Positions 38,013 through 48,308 of a DNA stretch of 64,000 nucleotides are shown here, piece by piece. Numbering within the stretch: the stretch's first letter is position 1; the number at the start of each line of letters is the position of its first letter. The position numbers and the translations under genes are program-made. The notes below the pieces were generated by a model. The model was not told where the DNA came from. It saw only the letters and a program-made list of their open reading frames with translations, and did no database searches. Source of the DNA: Nevskiales bacterium (GTDB lineage Bacteria > Pseudomonadota > Gammaproteobacteria > Nevskiales > Nevskiaceae); NCBI GenBank assembly GCA_028698335.1, contig JAQVDP010000019.1, positions 1 through 64,000 on the forward strand, given 5' to 3'.

Positions 38013-39161
38013 TCAGCAGACGCCGGCCGCTCTGAGGCGCGCGATCTCGCCGTCGTCGAGCCCGAGCCCGGCGAGCACCTGCGCGGTGTCGGCGCCCAGG
38101 GCCGGCGCCGGGGTGCTGGCGGGAGGCTCGGCGTCGACGAAGCGCAGCGGGTTGCCGACCGCCGGCTTGCCGTCCACATCCTCGATCAGGTCGCGCGCGA
38201 CGACCTGTTCGTTGCGCAGCACTTCCTCCAGCGTGTAGATGCCGCTGGTACAGGCGTCGGCCGGCGCCAGCAGCCGCTCCCATTCGTCGCGGCTGCGGGT
38301 CTTGAAGATCGCGGCGACTTCGGCGCGCGTCTCCTCGGCGAGCTTGCCCGGTGCGATCGGTCGCGACGCCAGATCCGGACGTTCGATCGCCGCGCAGAAC
38401 ACCTGCCAGAATTTCGGTTCGAGCGCGCCGAGCGCGAACCAGCGCCCGTCGCCGCATTCGTAGAGGCTGTAGTTGGGCAGATTGCCGGTGAGCATGTCGG
38501 TGCCGCGCGGCAGCGTCTTGCCGATCGTGCGCAGCGTGCTCATCGCGACCGCCTGCAGCGCCAGCGTGCCGTCGAGCATGGCGCTGTCGACGAATGCGCC
38601 GCGGCCGGTTTCGCGTGCGCCGGTGACCGCGGCGAGGATCCCGACGGCGCAGGTCAGCGCGCCGCCGGCGAGGTCGGCGATCTGGGTGTTCGACAGCACC
38701 GGAGGGCCGCCGGCCGTGCCGATCTGGTCGAGTGCGCCGGCGTAGGCGCAGTAGTTCATGTCGTGCCCGGCGCGATCCCGGTAGGGCCCGGTGTGGCCGT
38801 AGCCGGTCAGGGACGCATACACCAGCCGGGGATTGACCGCCTTGAGCGCTTCGTAGCCGCAGCCGAGCTTGTCCATCACCCCGGGCCGGAACGATTCGAT
38901 CAGCACGTCGGCGTCCGCAGCCATCTTCTTGAGCAGCTCGACGCCCTCCTGCTTGCGCAGATCCAGCGTGACCGACTGCTTGCCGCGGTTGACCAGCCCG
39001 AACATCTCCGCCGACAAGGCCCGCGCATAGTCGCCGCCCCGCGGCTCCTCAATTTTGACCACTGTCGCGCCGAGTTGCGCGAGGTATAGGGTGCAGAACG
39101 GGCCGGGCAGCAGACGCGACAGGTCAAGGACACGGACGGATTTGAGCAGGGTGTTGGTCAT
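38013..39161 (-). CDS. CaiB/BaiF CoA-transferase family protein, alpha-methylacyl-CoA racemase-like
   Basis: 382 residues. LDLSRLLPGPFCTLYLAQLGA is the family opening. His133 in AGHDMNY and Asp163 in TQIADLAGG are spaced exactly as the catalytic pair of mycobacterial alpha-methylacyl-CoA racemase (His126, Asp156). This favours a racemase that epimerises 2-methylacyl-CoA, needed to feed branched-chain fatty acids into beta-oxidation, over a formyl-CoA-type transferase. The ATG at 39161 gives the family start. It fits with the fatty-acid genes on both sides. Confidence 0.86.
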   Translation of the reverse strand: MTNTLLKSVRVLDLSRLLPGPFCTLYLAQLGATVVKIEEPRGGDYARALSAEMFGLVNRGKQSVTLDLRKQEGVELLKKMAADADVLIESFRPGVMDKLGCGYEALKAVNPRLVYASLTGYGHTGPYRDRAGHDMNYCAYAGALDQIGTAGGPPVLSNTQIADLAGGALTCAVGILAAVTGARETGRGAFVDSAMLDGTLALQAVAMSTLRTIGKTLPRGTDMLTGNLPNYSLYECGDGRWFALGALEPKFWQVFCAAIERPDLASRPIAPGKLAEETRAEVAAIFKTRSRDEWERLLAPADACTSGIYTLEEVLRNEQVVARDLIEDVDGKPAVGNPLRFVDAEPPASTPAPALGADTAQVLAGLGLDDGEIARLRAAGVC

Positions 39162-39284
39162 GGCTGGAGTTTCGGAAAACGGATTGAGGTGAGATCCGGC
39201 CGTCGGCGGACGCGCGGTCAAGACCGGCGCCCGCCGGCCGCTAAGGGTTCATGTCAGTGCGCCCGCTTTGCGAGGAGACGGGAT

Positions 39285-40499
39285 ATGAAAACGAACAACA
39301 CGGAGCTGACGGCGCTGGTCGTCGACGATCAGGCGGCGATCCGCCAGGTTCTGGCGGCGATGCTGCGCGATATCGGCATCGGCCGGGTGCTGCAGGCCGA
39401 GGACGGCGTGTCGGCATTCCGCATGCTCGATCGCTCGCCGCATCCGGTGGACCTGCTGTTCTGCGACCTGGCGATGCCGGGGATCGACGGCGTCGAGACG
39501 CTGCGCGGCCTGGCCACGCGTCATATCGAGGCCGGGGTGGTGCTGCTGTCCGGGATGGATGCCAAGGTCATCGCCACGGTGGCCGACATGGCCGACCAGC
39601 TCGGGCTGCGGATGCTGGGAACCGCGCTCAAGCCGTTCAGCCGGGACCAGATCGCCGACTTCGTCGAGCGTTTCCACCAGCTGCGTTTCGTGGCGCGGCG
39701 CCGGCCGGCGATGATGGTCACCGCCGACGAGTTCGACCGCGCGATGGACGAGGGGCGGATCGAACTCTACTACCAGCCCAAGATCAGCCTGGCGGACGGC
39801 AGCCTTTGCAGCGTCGAGGCGCTGGCGCGCATGCATCATCCGGCCTACGGCGTCATCGAACCCGATGCATTCATTCCGCTGGCGGAAGAGAACCCCCAGC
39901 GGATGACGCGGCTGACGCTGGCCATTTTCGAACAGGCGATTCACCAGGCCGGCGCCTGGCGCAAGGCCGGACTCGATCTGGGCATGGCGATCAACGTCTC
40001 GACGCAGGCGATCCGCCGGCTCGATCTGCCCGACATCGCCGAGGATATCGTCACGCGCGCCGGATTCGACTGCGACAAGGTCACGCTGGAGATCACCGAG
40101 AGTCAGGTCCTGGCCAGCGCCGAGATCCTGCACATCGTGTCGCGCTTCCGCCTGCGCAACTTCAAGTTGTCGATCGACGATTTCGGAACCGGCCATTCGA
40201 GCCTGAAGCGGCTCAAGCGCCTGCCGTTCACGGAACTCAAGATCGACCGCTCGTTCGTCAGTGGCGCGGCCAACGACGCCGATCTGCGCTCGATCCTCGA
40301 AACCAGCATCGGGCTCGGCCAGCGTCTGCGGATGGACGTCGTCGCCGAAGGCGTCGAGGACTGGGCCGACTGGCAGGTGCTCGAGGACCTGGGCTGCGAT
40401 GTCGCGCAGGGATATTTCGTGTCGCGGCCGATCGCGGCGCCGGGCATTCCGTTGTTCGCCCAGCGCTGGACGCAGGGCCGCGCGAACGCCGCCCACTGA
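39285..40499 (+). CDS. response regulator with EAL phosphodiesterase domain
   Basis: 404 residues. The receiver domain (about 8-125) has acidic Asp14 and Asp15, phosphoacceptor Asp61 and Lys116. The EAL domain (about 148-395) has the EAL motif at 178-180, LEITES, DDFGTG, KIDRSF, AEGVED and QGYFVSRP, so cyclic-di-GMP hydrolysis should be intact. GAGGAGACGG precedes the ATG. No histidine kinase is in the window, so its partner is unknown. Confidence 0.93.
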   Translation: MKTNNTELTALVVDDQAAIRQVLAAMLRDIGIGRVLQAEDGVSAFRMLDRSPHPVDLLFCDLAMPGIDGVETLRGLATRHIEAGVVLLSGMDAKVIATVADMADQLGLRMLGTALKPFSRDQIADFVERFHQLRFVARRRPAMMVTADEFDRAMDEGRIELYYQPKISLADGSLCSVEALARMHHPAYGVIEPDAFIPLAEENPQRMTRLTLAIFEQAIHQAGAWRKAGLDLGMAINVSTQAIRRLDLPDIAEDIVTRAGFDCDKVTLEITESQVLASAEILHIVSRFRLRNFKLSIDDFGTGHSSLKRLKRLPFTELKIDRSFVSGAANDADLRSILETSIGLGQRLRMDVVAEGVEDWADWQVLEDLGCDVAQGYFVSRPIAAPGIPLFAQRWTQGRANAAH

Positions 40500-40583
40500 G
40501 CATCGCCGCGAGGCGGACGCGGTGGGGCGGGCGGCGGTGGGAGGCGTGGCGGGCGTCATGACGAAGCGGGGGCAGGAACCGGC

Positions 40584-42854
40584 CTATTGGCCGACCGCAG
40601 TCTTGTACTCCGGCGGGACCGCCTCGCGGACCACCCCGAAGTAGTGTTCCGGCGCGAAGGTATCGACTTCGATCGCGGCGCTGCGCGCCGCTTCCGCCGC
40701 GACCAGCGCATCGGCCTCCGCCGGCTCGATGATGCCGGCCGCCACGGCCTGACGCGCCGTCTCGGCAAGGTCCAGGCCCCGCGCAAGCTTGCCGGTGCGC
40801 TGCGCGTGCTGCAGGCGCTGCGCCGTCGGCGCGCTCTGGCTCAGCAGGCGGAAGGCCTTCATCAGGCGGCCGCTGCCGATGGATTCGTCCTTGGACTGGT
40901 ACACCCCGGCGCAGAGCCGCAGGTACTGCTCGTCGTATTGCTGGATCGTCCGCGCGGCGCGGCCCGACAGCGCATCGTCCGGGCCACGGCCCAGCGGATT
41001 GATACGTAGCTCCAGCAGGCCGACCGTTTTCAGCCACATGCCGACCGGGCCGTCGAAGTTGGCGTAGATGCCCTCGAACGCGGCCTGGACCTGCGCCAGA
41101 CAGTATTCGCAGGCGTACTGCGCCAGCGGCAGATCCTCGGCGCGACGCCCCTCGGCCTCGTAGCGGCGCAGCGCGCCCAGCGCCAGCAGCTGCCAGGCCA
41201 GCGCGTCGGCGAAGCGGCCGGTCAGCTTGCCGCGCAGCTTCAGCCTGCCCCCGATCGCGAACATCGCCAGATCCGTGACCACACCGTAGCGGGCCGCGGC
41301 CCAGCCGAGGCGGCGGGCGTAGGGGCGCAGCTCGGGTGCGACCTCGGCGACCCGCGTCCAGCGGCCGCGGGTCAGGAAGTTCAGCTCGGCGCGGGCCAGC
41401 CCTTTGAAGAAGTGTCCGATCCAGCCGAGCAGGCTGCCGCGGAAGCCCTCGACGTTATCGGACTCGACCGCCCTGACGACGTCGAGCGCGAACGGATGGC
41501 AGCGTGTCGCGCCCTGGCCGAAGATCATCAGCGTACGGGTCATGATGTTGGCGCCCTCGACCGTGACCCCGACCGGTGCCGACTTGTAGCCCATCCCCAG
41601 GATGTTGTTCGGTCCCTGCATGACGCCGCTGCCGGCGAACACGTCCATCGCGTCCGTCACCAGCTGGCGCGCCAGTTCGGTGGTGTAGGCCTTCATCACC
41701 GCCGAGACCACCGGCGGTTGGTGACCGCCGTCGACCGCGGTGCAGCCGAACACGCGGGCGCCCTCCATCATGTAAGACAGCGCGGCGATGCGGCCGACTT
41801 TCTCCTCGACGCCTTCCATGCGGCCGATCGGGATCCCGAACTGCTGGCGCACCATCGAGTAGGCGCCGGTGACCGCGGCGACCGCCTTGGCGCCACCGAC
41901 CGCGCCGGCCGGCAGGCTCACCATGCGGCCGCCGGCGAGCTGTTCCATCAGCATGCGCCAGCCCTGACCCGCGTAGGCCGGTCCGCCGATGATGTTGTCC
42001 GCGGGCACGACCACGTCGCGACCTTCCAGCGGGCCGTTGTAGAACGGATCGCCGATCGGGTCGTGGTGGTCTCCGGAGACGAAGCCCGGGGTGCCCTTGT
42101 GCACCATCACGCAGGTGATGCCGAGGTCGGGGCGTTCGCGGGTCGTGCCCTTGTCGAGCAGATTCTCCGGATCGTTGAGACGGCAGGCGATCGTCGCCAG
42201 ATCGGCGATCGGCGCCAGGGTGATGTAGCGCTTGCGGAAGTTCAGGCGGATCTTGATCTGGCCGTCGTCGTCGCGGAACACCTCGCCGTCGGCCTTGATG
42301 CTCGCCGCGTCGGACCCGGCGGTCGGTTCGGTGAGGCCGAAGCAGGGGACGTATTCCCCGCGGGCCAGGCGTGGCAGGTAGTGCGACTTCTGCTCGTCCG
42401 TGCCGTAGTGGATGATCAGCTCGGCCGCGCCGAGCGAATTGGGAATCACCACGAGCGTGCCGACGGCCGAGTTGACGGCGCCGATCTTGGCCATGATCGT
42501 CGAGATCGCCAGCGTCGAGAACTCCAGGCCGCCGTAGGCCTTCGGAATCAGGAAGGACATGAAGCCCTTCTGCTTGACGAAGTCGATGACCTCGTCGGGG
42601 ATGCGTTTGCTCTGGCCGATCCGGTACGGATCGATCATGTCGAGCAGCTCCTCGACCGGGCCGTCGAGGAAGGCCTGCTCCTCTGGACTGAGGCTGCCGT
42701 AGGATTCGGACAGGATACGGCCGAAGTCGAGGCGGCCGGAAAACAGCTGGCCGTCGATCCAGACCGAGCCGGCTTCGAGCGCCTGGCGCTCGGTATCGGA
42801 GATCTGGGGCAGGAGGCGCTGGGCCTTCATCCAATTCATCAGGGTGCCGAACAT
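40584..42854 (-). CDS. fadE: acyl-CoA dehydrogenase, FadE type
   Basis: 756 residues, near the large FadE class (E. coli FadE is about 814), with an acyl-CoA dehydrogenase core and the extra C-terminal FadE-type (DUF1974) domain. Core landmarks are IPKAYGGLEFSTLAISTIM, FGLTEPTAGSDAAS and VTVEGANIMTRTLMIFGQG with the probable catalytic Glu. It performs the first oxidation of beta-oxidation. It is the last gene of the operon, 89 bases after the preceding dehydrogenase. Confidence 0.92.
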   Translation of the reverse strand: MFGTLMNWMKAQRLLPQISDTERQALEAGSVWIDGQLFSGRLDFGRILSESYGSLSPEEQAFLDGPVEELLDMIDPYRIGQSKRIPDEVIDFVKQKGFMSFLIPKAYGGLEFSTLAISTIMAKIGAVNSAVGTLVVIPNSLGAAELIIHYGTDEQKSHYLPRLARGEYVPCFGLTEPTAGSDAASIKADGEVFRDDDGQIKIRLNFRKRYITLAPIADLATIACRLNDPENLLDKGTTRERPDLGITCVMVHKGTPGFVSGDHHDPIGDPFYNGPLEGRDVVVPADNIIGGPAYAGQGWRMLMEQLAGGRMVSLPAGAVGGAKAVAAVTGAYSMVRQQFGIPIGRMEGVEEKVGRIAALSYMMEGARVFGCTAVDGGHQPPVVSAVMKAYTTELARQLVTDAMDVFAGSGVMQGPNNILGMGYKSAPVGVTVEGANIMTRTLMIFGQGATRCHPFALDVVRAVESDNVEGFRGSLLGWIGHFFKGLARAELNFLTRGRWTRVAEVAPELRPYARRLGWAAARYGVVTDLAMFAIGGRLKLRGKLTGRFADALAWQLLALGALRRYEAEGRRAEDLPLAQYACEYCLAQVQAAFEGIYANFDGPVGMWLKTVGLLELRINPLGRGPDDALSGRAARTIQQYDEQYLRLCAGVYQSKDESIGSGRLMKAFRLLSQSAPTAQRLQHAQRTGKLARGLDLAETARQAVAAGIIEPAEADALVAAEAARSAAIEVDTFAPEHYFGVVREAVPPEYKTAVGQ

Positions 42855-42943
42855 CGCGCATACTCCGGTTGAGAGGGATGAAAGGCCCGGCCGCGACGCG
42901 AGGGGCTGCGTCGGAACCGGGCCCTGCGACTGGCCTCAGCCTA

Positions 42944-44101
42944 CTACAGGAAGCGGCCGATCAACTCCTTCATGATCTCGTTGGTGCCGCCGTAGATGCG
43001 CTGCACGCGCGAATCGCGCCACATCCGCGAGATCGGATACTCGTCCATGTAGCCGTAGCCGCCGTGCAGCTGCAGGCACAGGTCGATGATTTCGAACTGC
43101 TTGTCGGTGACCCAGTACTTGGCCATCGCCGCGGTGACCGCATCGAGCTTCTGCTGCAGCAGCAACTCGGTGCAGCGTTCGATGAAGACGCGCGCCAGCG
43201 ACGCTTCGGTCCGCGCCTCGGCCAGTTTGAAGCGCGTGTTCTGGAAGTCGATCACGCGCTTGCCGAAGGCCTTGCGATCCTTGACGTACTGGGTGGTCTG
43301 GTCGAGCGCCAGCTCGATCGCGGCGACGCCGGCCAGCGCGACGATCAGACGCTCCTGCGGCAGCTGCTGCATCAGCTGCACGAAGCCCATGCCTTCGCCG
43401 GCGCCGAGCAGATTGGATCTGGGGATGCGGACGTTCTCGAAGAACAGCTCCGAGGTGTCCTGCCCGTGCATGCCGACCTTCTCGAGGTTGCGGCCGCGGC
43501 GGAAGCCCTCGACCTTGTCGGTTTCGACCACGACCAGCGAGACGCCCTTGGCCTTCTCGTCGGGATTGGTCTTGGCCACGACGATGACCAGACCGGCCTG
43601 CTGGCCGTTGGTGATGAACACCTTCTGGCCGTTGATGACGTAGTCGTCGCCGTCGGCGATCGCGGTGGTGCGCACGCTCTGCAGGTCCGAGCCGGTGCCC
43701 GGTTCGGTCATCGCGATCGCGCCGACCAGCTCGCCGCTGCACAGCTTCGGCAGCCAGGCCTGCTTCTGTGCCTCGGTGCCGTAGGCGAGGATGTAGTGGG
43801 CGACGATGCCCGCGTGCAGCGACAGGCCCCAGGCGCTGCAGCCGACCTTGGCCTGTTCCTCGATCAGCACCTTCTCGAACGCGAAGTTGCCGCCGCCGCC
43901 GCCGTATTCCTCTGGGATGCTCGGGCACACCAGGCCGAGTTCGCCGGCCTTGGTCCACAGCTCGCGATCGACGCAGCCTTCCTCGTCCCAGCGCGCCACG
44001 TGCGGCGCGACCTCGGTCTCCATGAAGCGCCGCGCGGTCTCCTGGAACATCCGCAGCTCGTCGGTCATGTACGAGCCGTTTGCCAGCATCGGGTTATGCA
44101 T
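42944..44101 (-). CDS. acyl-CoA dehydrogenase, long-chain (LCAD/ACADL) type
   Basis: 385 residues of the standard acyl-CoA dehydrogenase fold with AMTEPGTGSDLQ and FITNGQQAG. The C-terminal motif is IYGGTNEIMKELI, with Gly where medium-chain enzymes have the catalytic Glu. In the LCAD/isovaleryl group that base lies in an internal helix instead, and Glu263 (AAIELALDQT after LPQERLIVALAG) is at that position. The enzyme is therefore expected to be active. It overlaps the hydratase/dehydrogenase gene by eight bases. Confidence 0.92.
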   Translation of the reverse strand: MHNPMLANGSYMTDELRMFQETARRFMETEVAPHVARWDEEGCVDRELWTKAGELGLVCPSIPEEYGGGGGNFAFEKVLIEEQAKVGCSAWGLSLHAGIVAHYILAYGTEAQKQAWLPKLCSGELVGAIAMTEPGTGSDLQSVRTTAIADGDDYVINGQKVFITNGQQAGLVIVVAKTNPDEKAKGVSLVVVETDKVEGFRRGRNLEKVGMHGQDTSELFFENVRIPRSNLLGAGEGMGFVQLMQQLPQERLIVALAGVAAIELALDQTTQYVKDRKAFGKRVIDFQNTRFKLAEARTEASLARVFIERCTELLLQQKLDAVTAAMAKYWVTDKQFEIIDLCLQLHGGYGYMDEYPISRMWRDSRVQRIYGGTNEIMKELIGRFL

Positions 44102-46229
44102 TGAACGTCCTTCCTTCCTTGGCCATCTTCACCAGAATCCGGGCGGGCTTGAAACGCTCGCCGTACTGCTTCGCCAGTTGTCTGGAGCGCTTGACGAAGT
44201 TGTCGACGCCGTAGGCGTTGATGAACTGCAGCGCGCCGCCCTGGAAGGGCGCGAAACCCCAGCCGAAGATCGAGCCGATGTTGGTGTCGGCGACCGATTC
44301 GACGACCTTCTCCTCGTAGCACTTCGCCGCCTCGTTGGCCTGCGCGAACATCAGCCGGTCGATCAGCTCCTGCTGCGGCAGCGGTTCGGCGAGCGGGAAA
44401 TGCTCGGTCAGTGCCGGCCACAGCTGCTTGCCGCCACTCGCCGGATAGTCGTAGAAGCCCTTGCCGGCCTTCTTGCCCGGACGGTCGAGCGTCTTGCACA
44501 TCTTCTCCACCACCGCGGCCCCGGGATGTTCCGGAATGGCCTTGCCTTCGGCGGCGTAATCCTTGCGGGTCTGCTCGAGGATGTGCATCGACAGCGACAG
44601 CGACACCTCGTCCTGCACCGCGAGCGGCCCGACCGGCATGCCCGCCTGCAGGCCGGCCATCTCGATCGAGCGTGGATGCTGGCCTTCGGCGAGCAGGGTC
44701 ATGCCCTCCATCGGGTAGGTCGCGAAGCAGCGCGAGGTATAGAAGCCCCGCGCGTCGTTGACCACGATCGGGGTCTTCCGGATCTGCTGCACGAAATCGA
44801 AGGCCCGTGCCAGCGTTTCCGGTGAGGTCTTCTTGCCCTTGATGATCTCGACCAGCGGCATCTTGTCGACCGGCGAGAAGAAATGCAGGCCGATGAAGTT
44901 CTTCGGGCGCGCCGAAGCCTGCGCCAGGCCGGTGATCGGCAGCGTCGAGGTGTTGGACGCGAAGAACGCGTCCTTCGCGAGCTGTGCCTCGGCCTTCTGT
45001 GTCACGTCGGCCTTGATGCCGCGGTCCTCGAACACCGCCTCGATCACCAGATCGCAGCCCTTGAGATCGGCGTAGTCAGTCGTGGCGCTGATCCGCGCGA
45101 GCAGTTCGTCCTTGCCCTGCTGCGTCATGCGGCCCTTCTTCATCTGCTTGTCGAGCAGCCCGGCCGAGTAGGCCTTGCCCTTGTCGGCGTTCTCCTGCGA
45201 GGTGTCGAGCAGCACCGTCTCGATGCCGACCTTGGCGGCGGCGTAGGCGATGCCGGCGCCCATCATGCCGGCGCCGAGAATCCCGAGCTTGCGCACCGTG
45301 CCGCGCTCGAAACCGTCGGGGCGCGAGCTGCCCTTGTTGATGCCGCCCAGCTGGAACCACAGCGTGCCGATCATGTTCTTCGACACCTGCGAGACGACAC
45401 AGGCGGCGAAGTAGCGCGATTCGACCCTGCAGCCGGTGTCGAAGTCGGTGATGCCGCCCTCGAACACGCAGGACATGATGTGGGTCACGGCCGGATAGTT
45501 GCCGTAGCTCTTGGCGCTGGCCATCGACGGTGCGATCGCCCACATCTGCACGTTGGCCGGATGCTTGGAGTCGCCGCCCGGCCACTTGAACTTCTTGTCG
45601 TCCCAGGGCTGTGCCGCTTTCGGATTGGCTGCGATCCAGGCGCGTGCCTTCGCCATCATGTCAGCGGCATCGTCGGCCAGTTCGTGGACGATGCCCGCGG
45701 CCCTGGCCTTCTCCGGATTCAGTTCCTTGCCCTCGAGCATCAGCGGCAGCGACGGCTGGATCCCGATCAGGCGGGGCAGGCGCTGGGTGCCGCCGCCGCC
45801 GGGCAGCAGGCCGAGCTTGACTTCGGGCAGACCGAACTTGGCTTTCGGATTGTTGATCGCGACGCGGTAGTGGCAGGCCAGCGCCAGCTCCAGGCCGCCG
45901 CCGAGCGCGGTGCCGTTGAGCGCGGCGACCACCGGCCGGCCGCAGGTCTCGAGGCGGCGCAGAAAGCCCTTGAACGCCTCCGACATGTCGAAGGCTTCCT
46001 GCGGATCGGTCATCGCGTAGACCTTCTCGATATCCGCGCCGGCGAGAAATTCCTTCTTGCCGGAGGTGACGATCACGCCCTTGATCGATTCGTCGGTCTC
46101 GATCCTGCCGATCGCGTCGGCGAACGGCTGGGTCAGCTCTTCGTTGAGGACGTTCATCGAACGCCCCGGCATGTCCAGCACCAGCGTGACGATGCCGTCG
46201 GCGTCTTTGTTGAATTGCACTGCGGTCAT
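44094..46229 (-). CDS. 3-hydroxyacyl-CoA dehydrogenase / enoyl-CoA hydratase (FadB/FadJ-like)
   Basis: 711 residues. The N-terminal crotonase domain (1 to about 190) has [15 protein letters not shown] and [18 protein letters not shown]. After a linker comes the NAD-binding 3-hydroxyacyl-CoA dehydrogenase (from about 310, [37 protein letters not shown]) and its C-terminal domain. It carries out steps two and three of beta-oxidation. The length and close pairing with a thiolase fit the alpha subunit of a trifunctional complex. I kept fadB/fadJ open because the two cannot be separated here. The ATG at 46229 lies 19 bases after the thiolase stop. Confidence 0.94.
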   Translation of the reverse strand: MTAVQFNKDADGIVTLVLDMPGRSMNVLNEELTQPFADAIGRIETDESIKGVIVTSGKKEFLAGADIEKVYAMTDPQEAFDMSEAFKGFLRRLETCGRPVVAALNGTALGGGLELALACHYRVAINNPKAKFGLPEVKLGLLPGGGGTQRLPRLIGIQPSLPLMLEGKELNPEKARAAGIVHELADDAADMMAKARAWIAANPKAAQPWDDKKFKWPGGDSKHPANVQMWAIAPSMASAKSYGNYPAVTHIMSCVFEGGITDFDTGCRVESRYFAACVVSQVSKNMIGTLWFQLGGINKGSSRPDGFERGTVRKLGILGAGMMGAGIAYAAAKVGIETVLLDTSQENADKGKAYSAGLLDKQMKKGRMTQQGKDELLARISATTDYADLKGCDLVIEAVFEDRGIKADVTQKAEAQLAKDAFFASNTSTLPITGLAQASARPKNFIGLHFFSPVDKMPLVEIIKGKKTSPETLARAFDFVQQIRKTPIVVNDARGFYTSRCFATYPMEGMTLLAEGQHPRSIEMAGLQAGMPVGPLAVQDEVSLSLSMHILEQTRKDYAAEGKAIPEHPGAAVVEKMCKTLDRPGKKAGKGFYDYPASGGKQLWPALTEHFPLAEPLPQQELIDRLMFAQANEAAKCYEEKVVESVADTNIGSIFGWGFAPFQGGALQFINAYGVDNFVKRSRQLAKQYGERFKPARILVKMAKEGRTFNA

Positions 46230-46248
46230 GTTGGATCCCCGTATTTCT

Positions 46249-47454
46249 TCAGACGCGTTCGATGATCGTGGCGATGCCCATGCCGCCACCCACGCACAGC
46301 GAGACCAGGCCGGTCTGCCTGTCGGTGCGTTCGAGCTCGTCGAGCACGGTGCCGAGGATCATCGCGCCGGTGGCCCCGAGCGGATGGCCCATCGCGATCG
46401 CGCCGCCGTTGACATTGATGCGGTCCATGTCGATCCCGAGGTCGCGCGCCGCGCGCATGACCACGGCGGCGAAGGCTTCATTGATTTCGTAGAGATCGAT
46501 GTCCTGCGCGCTCATGCCGGCCTTCTTCAGGGCCTTCTTCGATGCCGGGCCGATGCCGGTGAGCATGATCGTCGGTTCGGATCCCATGACCGCGGTCGCA
46601 ACGATGCGCGCGCGCGGCTTCAGGCCCAGCTTGCGGCCGATCTTCTTGTTGCCGACGAGCACCGCGGCGGCGCCGTCGACGATGCCGGAACTGTTGCCGG
46701 CGTGGTGCACGTGATCGATCTTCTCCAGCGTCGTGTACTTGCGCAGCACCGTCGCGTCGAAGCCCATCTGGCCCATCTGCGCGAACGACGGCTTGAGCTG
46801 GCCCAGGGTGTCGAGCGTGGTCTGGCCGCGGATCAGCTCATCGTGGTCGAGCACGGTCAGTCCGTTGAGATCCCTGACCGGGACGACCGACTTGCCGAAA
46901 CGGCCCTCGGCCCAGGCGGCGGCGGCGCGCTGCTGCGAGCGCACCGCGAAGGCATCGACGTCCTGGCGCGAAAAGCCCTCCAGTGTCGCGATGGTGTCGG
47001 CGCCGACGCCCTGCGGCGCGAAGCCGGTGATCTGGTTGACGCGCGGATCCATCGCCCAGGCGCCGCCGTCCGAGCCCATCGCCCAGCGCGACATGCTCTC
47101 GACGCCGCCGCCGACGACAAGGTCCTCGTAGCCGGACATGACCTTCATCGCGGCGAGATTCACCGACTCCAGGCCGGACGCGCAGAAGCGCGACTGGGTG
47201 ACGCCGGCGACCGACTCGTCCCAGCCGGCGTAGAGCACGGCGATGCGCGCGATGTCGGCGCCCTGTTCGCCGACCGGGGTGACACAGCCGAGGACGACGT
47301 CGTCGACCAGCGCGGTGTCCAGACCGTTGCGGTCCTCCAGCGCATTGAGGCAGGTCGCCACCAGATGAATCGGCGTGACCTGGTGCAGGCTGCCGTCTTT
47401 CTTGCCCTTGCCGCGCGGCGTGCGCACGGCATCGTAGATGAATGCTTCGGCCAT
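46249..47454 (-). CDS. fadA: acetyl-CoA C-acyltransferase (thiolase)
   Basis: 401 residues. Nucleophilic Cys91 lies in [25 protein letters not shown] supplies the active-site His, and the second catalytic Cys387 is in SLCVGGGMG. It cleaves 3-ketoacyl-CoA to acetyl-CoA in the last step of beta-oxidation. It is the first gene of the four-gene operon; AAAGGGA precedes the ATG at 47454, and the open frame upstream to 47607 runs through the operator region and is not coding. The symbol is by role and operon position. Confidence 0.92.
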   Translation of the reverse strand: MAEAFIYDAVRTPRGKGKKDGSLHQVTPIHLVATCLNALEDRNGLDTALVDDVVLGCVTPVGEQGADIARIAVLYAGWDESVAGVTQSRFCASGLESVNLAAMKVMSGYEDLVVGGGVESMSRWAMGSDGGAWAMDPRVNQITGFAPQGVGADTIATLEGFSRQDVDAFAVRSQQRAAAAWAEGRFGKSVVPVRDLNGLTVLDHDELIRGQTTLDTLGQLKPSFAQMGQMGFDATVLRKYTTLEKIDHVHHAGNSSGIVDGAAAVLVGNKKIGRKLGLKPRARIVATAVMGSEPTIMLTGIGPASKKALKKAGMSAQDIDLYEINEAFAAVVMRAARDLGIDMDRINVNGGAIAMGHPLGATGAMILGTVLDELERTDRQTGLVSLCVGGGMGIATIIERV

Positions 47455-47492
47455 GAGTCCCTTTCCGAATTGGGGGAATGCTTGCGGCGGCA

Positions 47493-47508
47493 GGTAACAA
47501 AAATTACC
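47493..47508. promoter_or_regulatory. probable TetR-type operator upstream of the thiolase
   Basis: GGTAACAAAAATTACC is a perfect inverted repeat (GGTAA, six-base spacer, TTACC) 38 bases upstream of the thiolase ATG. It shares GTAA-N6-TTAC with the second site at 47638-47655. Confidence 0.75.
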
Positions 47509-47637
47509 ATTTACGCCATGTGCTCGCCTCGAATGTGGCCAGCCGGTGGGCTGCAAGATGCCAGATAAGGCGGACCGCAGCTTAATAAGCCGGGAAAATA
47601 AGGTCAATCGGCGGGTGGATGGGTGACTGCAAGGACA

Positions 47638-47655
47638 CAGTAAGAGCAGTTACTG
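47638..47655. promoter_or_regulatory. probable TetR-type operator upstream of the tetR-like gene
   Basis: CAGTAAGAGCAGTTACTG is a perfect inverted repeat with a six-base spacer, 24 bases before the regulator's ATG. Same half-sites and spacing as 47493-47508, which suggests autoregulation together with control of the fad operon. Confidence 0.75.
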
Positions 47656-47679
47656 AGAGGCCATAGAGAAGGACAGGAA

Positions 47680-48294
47680 ATGCGTCGAACCGAAACCGCG
47701 GTCGCGGACCGCAGTCAGCTCGATCCGGAAACCCGGGTGCGCATCGAGCAGGCGGTGCTGGATATCTTTGCCGAGCGCGAGTTCCATCGCGTCGGTCTGA
47801 TCGAGATTGCGCGCGGTGCCAACGTCTCGCTGCAGACGATCTACAAGTACTACGGCAGCAAGGAAGCGCTGCTGTTTTCGAGTCTCGACGTGTGGTTCGG
47901 CAAGCTCGCCGAACGCATGATCGATCACCTGCAGGGGATCGAGGACTACAAGGAGCGCCTGCGCAAGGTGTTCTGGGTCGCGCTCGACTTCATCGAGAAG
48001 AACCCGAAGATCGTCCAGCTGATGATGAGTTCGGTCTACATCAACACCTGGCGCAAGCAGGGTGAATACGAGTATCCGGAGCTGTTCGGCACCTTCATCA
48101 AGGTCCTGTCCGAGGGGCGCGCCAAGGGCATCCTGACCGACGAGGTCGACGAGAAGATCCTGCTCGACTACATCTTCGGCATCCTGTTCCGGCTCGGGCA
48201 GAGCTACGTGCTGCGCGGCATGAAGAAGCCGCTGACGCAGCAGGCCAACGTCCTGTTCGAGATGCTGTGGCGCGCGATCGCCAAGCCTGAATAG
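47680..48294 (+). CDS. TetR/AcrR-family transcriptional regulator of beta-oxidation
   Basis: 204 residues. The N-terminal helix-turn-helix is clear (AVLDIFAEREFHRVGLIEIARGANVSLQTIYKYYGSKEALLF, residues about 22-64). The C-terminal all-helical domain would bind the inducer, most likely an acyl-CoA given the neighbours. It is divergent from the beta-oxidation operon, with AGGACAGG before the ATG. Control of that operon is inferred from the arrangement and the paired palindromes. Confidence 0.92.
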   Translation: MRRTETAVADRSQLDPETRVRIEQAVLDIFAEREFHRVGLIEIARGANVSLQTIYKYYGSKEALLFSSLDVWFGKLAERMIDHLQGIEDYKERLRKVFWVALDFIEKNPKIVQLMMSSVYINTWRKQGEYEYPELFGTFIKVLSEGRAKGILTDEVDEKILLDYIFGILFRLGQSYVLRGMKKPLTQQANVLFEMLWRAIAKPE

Positions 48295-48308
48295 GCCGAC
48301 CGCGGCGG

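Larger units (their letters stand above)
47455..47679. promoter_or_regulatory. divergent promoter region, beta-oxidation operon / TetR regulator
   Basis: No gene is seen in this 225-base gap. It contains the two palindromes annotated separately and AT-rich stretches (AATTACCATTTAC, CTTAATAAGC) that stand out in this genome and are candidate -10 zones for the two divergent genes. Confidence 0.7.
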
